Assembly: GCA_028293125.1 (NCBI GenBank) | Contig: JAQGPJ010000065.1 | Location: 1 to 48,664 of the forward strand | Direction: 5' to 3' | Length of the DNA: 48,664 nucleotides | DNA from: Verrucomicrobiales bacterium | Lineage (GTDB): Bacteria; Verrucomicrobiota; Verrucomicrobiia; Verrucomicrobiales; V1-33 | Notes under the pieces: model-generated | What the model was told of the DNA's origin: nothing | Databases searched by the model: none | Seen by the model: only the letters and a program-made list of their open reading frames with translations | Part shown: piece by piece, positions 1 through 8,000 of the stretch | Numbering within the stretch: the stretch's first letter is position 1 | Layout: every line of letters starts with the position of its first letter | Program-made: the position numbers and the translations under genes

Positions 1-1
1 T

Positions 2-1996
2 CTGGGCTCCATGCGGGCGCTGGCCACCGGGGGCTACGGGTCCTTCCGCTACCGCATCGCCACCGCCAGCCCGGCGGTCTCCTTCGCCGCCGCGGGCCTG
101 CCGCCGGGACTGGCGCTGGACACCGCCGCCGGCATCATCACCGGCACCGCCACCCAGCCGGGGCGGTATTCCGTGATTCTGTCCGCCACCAACGCCCACG
201 GCACCGACCAGCGGGAACTGATCCTGACGGTGACCGGCAAGCCGGCCTGGGTGGAGGGAGGACTGCGGGAAAACTGGACCGTGGGCCTGCCCAATCCCGG
301 GCGGGTCCTGGCGAGCGGGGATGCGGTGTTCTCCGCCACCGGCCTGCCGTCGGGCACAGGGATCGACCCCGCCACCGGCGCCATCACCGGCGCGCCGTCC
401 CTGCCCGGTCTCTACTCCGTCACCTTCTCCCTCACCAACCCCCTGGGCACCACCGTCAAAACCATGGAGATCGGAGTGTCCAATATTCACATGTGGGGGC
501 CGGGCAACACCTCCCTCATCTATCCTCCGGACATCAAAAACACCACCGGCCATGTGCCGGCGGGAATATCCTGCGCGGTGGCCGTCGCGGCCGGCAGGGG
601 CCATACGGTGGCGCTGAGCAGCGACGGCGCGGTGTTTTCATGGAGCCGCCCCGGATTCCAGCTGGGGGTTCCCTCCAGCCTTGACGGAGTGAAGGTGAAG
701 GCCATCGCGGCGGGATCCTATCATTCCCTGGCGGTGCGGGAGGATGGCACCATCACCGCCTGGGGCGAAAATATTGAAGGGGTGACCGATGTGCCCGCGG
801 GGCTCACGGGGGCGGTGGCGGCGGCGGCGGGAATGTCCTATTCATTGGCGCTGAAGGACGACGGAACGGTGGCCGGCTGGCCGCCGGGCTCTCCGGCTTA
901 CAGCCCCGGCGAAGTGCCGGCCGGCCTTTCAGGCGTGAAAGCCATTGCGGGCGGCGGGCAGCATGCCGTCGCCCTCCGGCAGGACGGCACCGTGGTGGTC
1001 TGGGGCAACAACTCCTGGGGCCAGACCAACATGCCCGCGGGCCTGACGGATGTCACCGCCATCGCCGCGGGAGGCAATGCGAGTCTGGCCCTGAAGCGGG
1101 ACGGCACCGTGGTGGCCTGGGGGCAAAATCTCACGGGGCAGCTCAACGTTCCCGCAGGACTCACGGATGTGGCGGCCATCGCCATGGGTGAGGAGCACTG
1201 CCTGGCGCTGAGGCGTGACGGCACCGTGGCCGTCTGGGGTGGCAGCCCCCCCGGCGTCATCTCCCGGCCTCTCATCAACCGCGGGGTGGCGGCCATCGCC
1301 GGCGGAACATTTTTCTCCGTGCTGCTGCGGGGGCCGGAGATGACCTCGCCGTCCACCGCCAGCGGGCGCGTTTCGACCCCCTTCTCCCGCACTGTCACCT
1401 CGTGGCCGGGGGCCGCCATCTCCATCGCCAGTCCTCCTCCGGGACTGGTCTTCAACCCCGCCACCGGGGTCCTGTCCGGATCCGTGGCGCAGGCCGGGCG
1501 CTATGACATGGAGGTCACCCTGGGCTATCCCGGCTATCTGTCCGCCAACAGCGTGCTCACCCTGTATGTGCTCGACAGCAGCTTCGCCGCCTGGCAGGCC
1601 CGGTGCTTCGCCGGTGCCGGAACCGCCCTGACCGGCCCCGCGGACGACCCCGACGGCGACGGCATGGCCAACATGGTGGAGTATGGACGCGGCACCCACC
1701 CGCTCACGGCTGACGCCCAGAACTATGCCGTGCCATCGGCGGCAGCGGGCGGGGGAGGAGGAGCCGCCGCCGGGCCTTTGGAAATCACTCTGGAGGTGCT
1801 GGCCCCCATGGCCGCGGAACTCGATGTCCACGCCCGCTTCGGCGGCGTGCCCGCCGCCACCCTGCCTGAAACCGTGCCTACCCCCGCCGTCAGTCAGGCC
1901 TTGGACAACGGCTATTACCGGTTTGTTTTCCGCGATGCCGCCACCGGCCCGGCCCTGCGCCGGTTCGGACAACTGGTGCTGTCGCTGAAGCCCTAG
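2..1996 (+). CDS. Secreted putative-Ig / RCC1-repeat protein (5' end outside window)
   Basis: The reading frame is open to the left edge, so this is the C-terminal part of a longer protein. An ATG at 11 is in frame but lies inside a domain and is unlikely to be the start. Two putative-Ig (He_PIG-like) modules come first, with LPPGLALD and GIITGT-type motifs. About six RCC1-type repeats of roughly 40 residues follow (repeated VALRQDGTVVVWG-like units, residues about 195-440), which should form a beta-propeller. Another Ig-like module and a tail with a calcium-loop-like DPDGDGMANMVEYGRGTHPL segment close the protein. RCC1-like propellers in bacteria are usually found in large secreted or surface proteins. 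The ligand is unknown. A dispersed repeat begins two bases after the TAG stop. Confidence 0.85.
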   Translation: MGSMRALATGGYGSFRYRIATASPAVSFAAAGLPPGLALDTAAGIITGTATQPGRYSVILSATNAHGTDQRELILTVTGKPAWVEGGLRENWTVGLPNPGRVLASGDAVFSATGLPSGTGIDPATGAITGAPSLPGLYSVTFSLTNPLGTTVKTMEIGVSNIHMWGPGNTSLIYPPDIKNTTGHVPAGISCAVAVAAGRGHTVALSSDGAVFSWSRPGFQLGVPSSLDGVKVKAIAAGSYHSLAVREDGTITAWGENIEGVTDVPAGLTGAVAAAAGMSYSLALKDDGTVAGWPPGSPAYSPGEVPAGLSGVKAIAGGGQHAVALRQDGTVVVWGNNSWGQTNMPAGLTDVTAIAAGGNASLALKRDGTVVAWGQNLTGQLNVPAGLTDVAAIAMGEEHCLALRRDGTVAVWGGSPPGVISRPLINRGVAAIAGGTFFSVLLRGPEMTSPSTASGRVSTPFSRTVTSWPGAAISIASPPPGLVFNPATGVLSGSVAQAGRYDMEVTLGYPGYLSANSVLTLYVLDSSFAAWQARCFAGAGTALTGPADDPDGDGMANMVEYGRGTHPLTADAQNYAVPSAAAGGGGGAAAGPLEITLEVLAPMAAELDVHARFGGVPAATLPETVPTPAVSQALDNGYYRFVFRDAATGPALRRFGQLVLSLKP

Positions 1997-1997
1997 G

Positions 1998-2172
1998 AAA
2001 GGTTCAAGGGTTCAGGGTTTAGGATGCACTGAATGGACAAACTGAAAGCTGCCCGACTGTAAAGGTGCTCTTCCAAGCTTCCGCGCCCATGAATTGAAGA
2101 GCCCGCATCCAATAACTAATAACCAATAACCACCCCCCCCTTGAACCCTGAACCACGGATTCCTTCAACCTC
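1998..2172 (+). repeat. Dispersed intergenic inverted-end element, copy 1
   Basis: It begins with AAGGTTCAAGGGTTCAGGG and ends with CCTTGAACCCTGAACC plus TTCAACCT. Between them lie the shared body signatures GAATGGACAAACTGAAAGC, CCAAGCTTCC and three AATAACY heptamers. It has the same orientation as the copies at 15329 and 19730. It follows the stop codon of the RCC1 protein directly, and its right end overlaps the stop codon of the small membrane protein on the other strand. Confidence 0.75.
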
Positions 2173-2344
2173 TTCGGGAATTCCGCCGGGCCTTGAATTC
2201 AAGATAAAGAAATACGACTCCGAACACCGCATTGGCCAAGGCCAGATGATTCCGGGCGGCTTTGCTGATTTCGATCAATCCCTGATCAAACACCACTGAA
2301 GCCAACAGCAAGGTGCCAAATACAAAACCGAACGCGTTTCTCAT
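2165..2344 (-). CDS. Small two-helix membrane protein (59 aa)
   Basis: The start ATG is at 2344. The protein has two hydrophobic stretches (residues about 4-20 and 33-49) and a basic tail ending KARRNSRRG. I know no named family for it. Support for coding comes from a second locus at 12124-12300 (minus strand) that encodes a protein of the same size and layout, with a shared FGxL motif, a D at the same place and a basic C-terminus. The DNA just before both starts is also alike (CTTCACCATCC and TTTCATCATCC). A start six codons upstream (2362) is possible. The 3' end abuts a dispersed repeat. Function unknown. Confidence 0.5.
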   Translation of the reverse strand: MRNAFGFVFGTLLLASVVFDQGLIEISKAARNHLALANAVFGVVFLYLEFKARRNSRRG

Positions 2345-2543
2345 GGATGGTGAAGGTGCCATAATCTCAAATGGGCCGGGGAAAGGCCTGCCGGCATTGA
2401 CGGACGCGGACGGGGGCTGGGGCTGAGGGCCATCATTCGGGCCGCTGGCGCACTGGCAGCCATGCGGCCATGGCACGTTGGAATGAAGGGGGAAAAACAA
2501 ACGCTTGGGCTTCTGCAAGCGGCCATAAGCCATCCATGGGGAA

Positions 2544-3626
2544 TCATTTCCCGGCCCCGCCGGATGTCAGGTATTTTCGGGCGAACTCCACCGACAGGTC
2601 CTTCCCCGCCGCCAGCCAGGCGGCCTCGTCCCGGCGGACTTTGGCCTCCAGGGCGGTGCCTTTGGCGAGCAGGGCTCTCACGTCCTTACCCACCCGTTTG
2701 GGAGTCCATTTTTCACCCAGGGGCATCACGGCCACGGCAAATCTGCCAAACAGCCGCCGATTCTCCGCCGCCTCCGCGGCTTTGGTGGAGGCGATGCAGT
2801 AGGCGAAGGCGGCGTTGACCGCGGAGTTCCGCTCCCAGTCGCCAGAGATGAGCACATCGCCCAGGGCCTCCTGCAGCAGGGGATTGTCGAAATCAGCGAA
2901 GCGCATCATGCCCAGGATGCCTTTGATGGCCGGTGCCCGGTCCTCCTCCGTCCACCGGACACCCGCCGGCGTTTGCTGATTCAGGACAAACCGGGCGAAT
3001 CCGCACGGCGGCTCCTCCCCCTCCTTTCCTGCGGACTCCCGGGCGGGGGGCTCCCGCCCCGCCGCGGCCGCCTGCCGCTCCATCAGCCACAGCACCAGCC
3101 AGCGCTGGTATTTCTCCCGGCCAAAGTGGGCGTTGGGATTAATCCCCAGCGCCTTGTCGATGCAGGCCACAGCCTCCTTGAGTTCCCCGGTGTAAATATA
3201 AAAGGTGCCCAGATTCGACCACGTCTCATAGAGGCCGGGGGCCACGCTCTCCTTTTGCCGCATGGTGGCGACGGCCTCGCGGTGCCGGCCCAGCTTGTGC
3301 TGGGAGACGGCGAGGTCGTCATACAGCGCGGGCTGGCCGGGATTGCCCTTCAGCGCCTTCAGGCATTTGGCGGCCCGCCATTCGTGGAACAAGGCGGAGT
3401 GCCGGGGAAAACCGCCCGTCAGCACCTGCAGCGCCTCCGGAAAGCGGCCTTTCTCGGTGGCGATTGTCTCCTTCTCACTCTCCGTGGCCATGGTCTCCGA
3501 GTCCCACAGGCAGGCCCGCGCGGCGGGCACGCCAACCGCAGCCGTCATCAGAACCGCAACTGCGGTCGCCAGCGGGAGCGGCGCAAACTTCAGCATGGCC
3601 ACAGACCCGGGCAGGATGTGTTTCAT
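2544..3626 (-). CDS. Exported TPR-repeat protein
   Basis: This 360-residue protein has an N-terminal signal sequence (hydrophobic stretch about residues 10-35, ending VPAARAC). It is followed by a conserved-looking CLWDSETMATE segment and by TPR-like helical repeats, for example ALYDDLAVSQHKLGRHREAV and WSNLGTFYIYTGELKEAV at about residues 95-170. A C after ARA could indicate a lipoprotein, but the site is not a clean lipobox. TPR domains bind other proteins, so this is probably a periplasmic scaffold. The start at 3626 (MKHILPG) places the signal peptide correctly; an upstream in-frame start at 3662 would add 12 residues. No operon partner is evident. Confidence 0.8.
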   Translation of the reverse strand: MKHILPGSVAMLKFAPLPLATAVAVLMTAAVGVPAARACLWDSETMATESEKETIATEKGRFPEALQVLTGGFPRHSALFHEWRAAKCLKALKGNPGQPALYDDLAVSQHKLGRHREAVATMRQKESVAPGLYETWSNLGTFYIYTGELKEAVACIDKALGINPNAHFGREKYQRWLVLWLMERQAAAAGREPPARESAGKEGEEPPCGFARFVLNQQTPAGVRWTEEDRAPAIKGILGMMRFADFDNPLLQEALGDVLISGDWERNSAVNAAFAYCIASTKAAEAAENRRLFGRFAVAVMPLGEKWTPKRVGKDVRALLAKGTALEAKVRRDEAAWLAAGKDLSVEFARKYLTSGGAGK

Positions 3627-3675
3627 GGGATAACGGAATCGCCGCAAAGACAAAAACGGCAAGGGGGGAAGGAAG

Positions 3676-3798
3676 TTTCAGTTTTCAGTTTTCAACAGTT
3701 GGACACTGTGTCCTCTCGCTGCGGGCAGGTTTTACTGAGTCCACCGGTCCTTTCAGGGCCCGCCAACCTCTCCTTTCTGAAAATTGAAAACTGCCTAT
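3676..3798. repeat. Heptamer-type inverted repeat unit (TTTTCAG/TGAAAAY)
   Basis: The left end carries TTTCAGTTTTCAGTTTTCAA. About 80 bases further on, the right end carries CTGAAAATTGAAAACTG, so the two ends are inverted copies built from 7-base units. The same unit type recurs at 33389-33412. It lies in the 376-base gap before the DUF4394 gene. The rest of that gap is AT-richer and shows no recognisable gene. Confidence 0.5.
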
Positions 3799-4038
3799 CC
3801 CATTCAGTACCGGAAAACGCCAGCTTTTTAATATAACTTTTTGTAACCAATGCGGCACCGTCTATCCCACATGACCTTTTTCTTGGAAATGAATGGATAA
3901 AAGATAGACATCTCTGGAAGAACAGTGGAAATGCATGCACCCACGCCGCGCCGCCTCTCGTTGCAACGGGGCTTGGCACTGTCAGGCGGACAATCCCCTC
4001 ATGTCCATGTCCCACCCCTACCCCTCTACCCCCCATCA

Positions 4039-4887
4039 ATGAAAACATTTCCTGCCCTCCTTCTGGCGCTGGCCTCCAGCGTCTCCACCGGATCCGCCGG
4101 CCTGCTTTACGGCTTGGATGAGCTGAATGGCCTGTTTATCTTCAACTCCGCCAGTCCCGCCGCCGCGGTGCACGTGGGGACCATTTCCCAGCCCGGGATT
4201 GTGGATATCGACTTCTCTCCGGTAAACGGCGCTCTTTACGGGGCCACGGCGGATGGCAGCCTTTACACCATCAACATTTTCACGGGAGCCGCCGCCCTGG
4301 TCGTCACCCCCGCCTCCAGCATGGGCACGGTGACGGATATTGATTTCAATCCCGCCGCCGACCGCGTGCGGGTGTTTTCCGAGGGCGATCAGAATTACCG
4401 TCTGACTCCGGATGCCAGCGCCTACAACAACCCCGGCCTGACGGCGGGCGTGGTGACCAATGACGGCACCTTCTCCAATCCGGGTGTCTCCCTCGTCGGC
4501 AGCGCCTACACCAATCCCGTGGACGGCACGGCGGTGACCACGCTCTACAGCATCGACAACACCTCCAACAGCCTGATCCGCCACGACAACGGCGCGGCCT
4601 TCAGCACCGTCACCGTGGTCGGCTCTCTGGGGGTGGATCCCGGCCCCGTCGCCGGTTTTGACATCGGCAGCGATGGCATCGCTTGGCTGTCCGCCGGCAA
4701 TGATCTTTACAGTGTGAACCTCCAAACCGGAGCCGCCACCGCCACTGGAGCCATCGGGGCCCCGGGCAGCCCCGCCGTGCTGAGCATCGCCTCCGCCGTG
4801 ACCGTGGTGCCGGTGCCCGAGGCCTCCGTTTCCTCCGCCCTGCTGCTGACCGGTCTGGCCGCCATGGGCCGCCGCCGGCGGAAGTGA
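4039..4887 (+). CDS. DUF4394-family exported protein with PEP-CTERM-like anchor
   Basis: This 282-residue protein has a signal peptide (MKTFPALLLALASSVSTGSAG). A DUF4394-type domain covers about residues 20-250: repeated LYGLDELN, IDFSPVNGALYGATADG and DFNPAADRVRVFSEG motifs, consistent with a beta-propeller-like fold. The C-terminus has a VPVPEA motif, a short hydrophobic helix and a final RRRRK cluster, which is the layout of PEP-CTERM sorting signals with Ala in place of the second Pro. In that system an exosortase processes the tail at the inner membrane for surface delivery. No exosortase gene lies in this window. The ATG at 4039 is chosen because it begins the signal peptide. Ligand unknown. 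Confidence 0.85.
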   Translation: MKTFPALLLALASSVSTGSAGLLYGLDELNGLFIFNSASPAAAVHVGTISQPGIVDIDFSPVNGALYGATADGSLYTINIFTGAAALVVTPASSMGTVTDIDFNPAADRVRVFSEGDQNYRLTPDASAYNNPGLTAGVVTNDGTFSNPGVSLVGSAYTNPVDGTAVTTLYSIDNTSNSLIRHDNGAAFSTVTVVGSLGVDPGPVAGFDIGSDGIAWLSAGNDLYSVNLQTGAATATGAIGAPGSPAVLSIASAVTVVPVPEASVSSALLLTGLAAMGRRRRK

Positions 4888-4942
4888 TGGGTGCGGCATC
4901 CGGCCTCACGCCGTTTGCCCGTTCCATTTTGTTTTATTTCAT

Positions 4943-4978
4943 CCCGCCGCCGCATGGGTTCCCGCCAGTGCGGCGGCT
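4943..4978. terminator. Possible bidirectional terminator hairpin
   Basis: CGCCGCCGCATG and GTGCGGCGGC form a GC-rich hairpin between the convergent DUF4394 gene and the giant glycosidase-like gene. No clear T-tract follows on either side, so the call is weak. Confidence 0.35.
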
Positions 4979-5085
4979 TGGTGTTTATTGCCGGCACCGG
5001 CGGAGCTGAAGTGGCCGCACAGGCACCGCTTCCATGAACTATTGAGGGGTGGAGCCTGCCGGTCCATGCCCGCTGCGCTGCGCAG

Positions 5086-8000
5086 TCAAGGATTCACCAG
5101 CAGCAGCGTGATAGTGGCCGGGGGCAGATCCAGTTCAAAGTCCGACAGTTCCTGGATGGGGACGGGCTGCGGCTCACTCCAATCAACCGCATTAGGCTGG
5201 GACGCCGTGTTCCAAGTCAGGAACCGGGAGCCCAGACCGGTGGTGCCCACGGCCGCCAAGCGCTCCACGGTGGCCGAGGAGGCGGTGGCGGCGGGACCGC
5301 GGATTCCCAGACGCACCCGGGCGGGACGCTCCTGCCACAGATTGCCGCACCAGATGGACAGTTTGCCGGTGGCGGTGTCCCGGGTGGCGTAAATGCGCAC
5401 CCCGTCGCCGCCGTCACCTCCGTGGTAGGCCACCGGGGCATATTGATAGATGACTTTGTCTCCAAGATGGGCGTTCAGCTTTTGATACAGCTTCAGCGAG
5501 GCCACCGCCGTATCCCGGGCACCCGTGGCGTCGCCCGTGACCGGCATATTCACATCATGATACCACCAGCAGGCGCCGTTGTATCCCCGGTCCCGCAGAA
5601 TAAACAGGGTTTCCATGTTCGCCAGGACGCCATACAAGGTCATTTGAGGCAGCTGGCCGGCCAGCCTCCCCGCGGGAGCCCAGATCTGGGCATGGCTCAT
5701 GGGATCGTACTCGCTGGCGAAGATCTCCAGGTTTTTGCGGGCTCTTCCCATGCGGGTGATATACTCGTCAACCAAGCCTTCCCTGAGGCTGAACAGCGCC
5801 CCGGCGGGGCTTCTCAGGGACCGCAGACCCGCCTCCATCTCCCGGCCGGCATTCCAGAACTGGAGCGGGCTTGCCGGAGGGGAGGCGAGCACCAGATGGC
5901 GCCAGGGCACCAGAACCTTTTGCAGGGAGTCGTAGGGATGGATGGCAATGAAGTCGGTTTGGCCCGCGTAGCCGGGCTTGAAAATCTCCATGGTCCGGGG
6001 ACGGAGGCTCCAGAATTCCCCGCTGCCCAGAGCAGGTCCGATTTTAAGGTCGGGAATCGACGGGTCCAGCCCTTTGATTTCAGCGTTCACTGCCCGCATG
6101 CGGGCCTCGATGGCCCGGTAGGCCTCCCCGTAGTTATAGTTCACAGCCGTCCGGTGATCGGGCTCATTGCCCACCTCCCAGTAAGTGGCGCAGTCGGTCA
6201 CGGTATCCGATGCCCGTGGAAGCTTGTCCTCAAGGCCGCCCGCCATGGTCTGCAGGAGATTGTAATCTTTGGGATCGGCCATCAGGGTGGGCGGATTTTC
6301 GACCGTGAAGTGACGGATCGTATAGTTCACATACCTGACATAATCCCCTGCCAGCTCCGCCAGTTCCCGTATATTGTCCTGACTGAGCACTTGGCTGGGT
6401 TCCGTCAGGAGCGGATAATGAAGGCGTCCGGCATCCACTCCCAGCAGGGGCACACAACCCGCGGCCTTCAGATTCCGCATGAAGTTGAGGACGGTTCTGG
6501 CCCAGTAGTATCCCGGTTTGGCGGGATCCGGATTCAGACCGGACTTCCACGTGGTGACCGTGGGCGATATAGCTGGATGGGACGGCGTGGCCGGTGCAGC
6601 CTGGGTGAACCAGCTTTCGGCGGCGGCCACCGGTCCGCGCACGAGGATTCCCGGGGCGAATGAAGGGGCACCGCCCGGAGTCTCGCCGGGTTTGGGAAGC
6701 CTTTTCAGACCGCCCGCCTGGCCCAGCAGCCGCTTGTCGAATGGCACGCCTTCGGCGCTGACGTCGATCAGGTGTGGACGGCTCAGATCCGAGGAGTCCA
6801 CCGGCGAGGCGTTGCGTATTTTTTCAATGAGCAAAGGACGGGGACCGGTGTCCGCGGAAAGCTCGGCCGCCACCACGCGGTCGGTTTGACCAGGGGCCCA
6901 TGCCTCGTCTCCCGGAGCCAAGGCCAGAATCAGGCCATCATCCTTCCGCAGTGTGACCGGCGTGAGGAAGCTCAGCTCCTGCATGTCCACCGTGGTGGAT
7001 CCATGCGGAGCCATGGGGCACCGCTGATTCCCCAGCACGGTGCAGCTTCCGGATGCGGTCACTTTTCCGAACACGAGACAGGCCGTGTTGCTGAATCCGC
7101 CCCAGTTGTTCAGTTTGATTTTTCCCTCCCACGCATAAACGCCGGCCGCACCGGCTTTGAAGGACAGGCCGGATATTCCGTAATAGCGCGACGTCGTGGA
7201 CCGCGCGGCCCCCATCATGTCCTCCAGAGGCCACCAGATGGGATACGGACCGGCCACGGCGTTGGTGGCAGTGGTCCACCGGCGGGCGGCGCGGTTCCAG
7301 GTGAGGCCCTCATATTGGGGGGGGTCCGCGATGGCGGCCACAGGGTCCGTGGTGCAGTCCCTCACTTTGAACGCCCACCATTCCTCTCCGGCCACCGGTC
7401 CCGGGCGCGGATTGAGGCCGGACTCATCCGGCATCCGCGTGGAGACAGGAAGCAGCGTGGTGGCGCCGTCCACCACCGACCGGATGAAGAGCCGGTTGTT
7501 TTTAACGCGGGGCGGATTCAGGCACAGGGCGGGCGAGCTGTTGGTTCCGGGATGCAGACTGATGGCCAGCGACTCCCTGGCGGCCAGAGCCACGCCCTGC
7601 AGGGCGGGGATGCCGCCCAAATCGAACTCCTGCGCCGCCTGAGCAGGGGTGAAGTCCTTCGTGTGCAGGCCGGTATAGGCGGTGCCGGAGATTTTGCCGA
7701 AGCGGATATTCCCTTTGCCGCCGACTCCGGACCGGCCCCAGTCGGCAATTTGGACCAGCCCTTTCCAAGAGTAAGTGCCTGCCTTCGCCGGAGTGAACAC
7801 CAGCGAAGCCACGCCCCCGGGAGAAGACATCCCGTCCCGGGCGGAGTTCAGCGCAAAGTCCGCGGAATACCAGCCGGGACCGCCGGCGGTCATGGCCGTG
7901 CCCCTCCACCGTCCCTGGCCGGAGTGGTGGGCGGCGCTGTCCCACACCATAGGCACATAGGAGGACACCGCTGCGGGGTCCCCTCCCGGAATCTGATAGA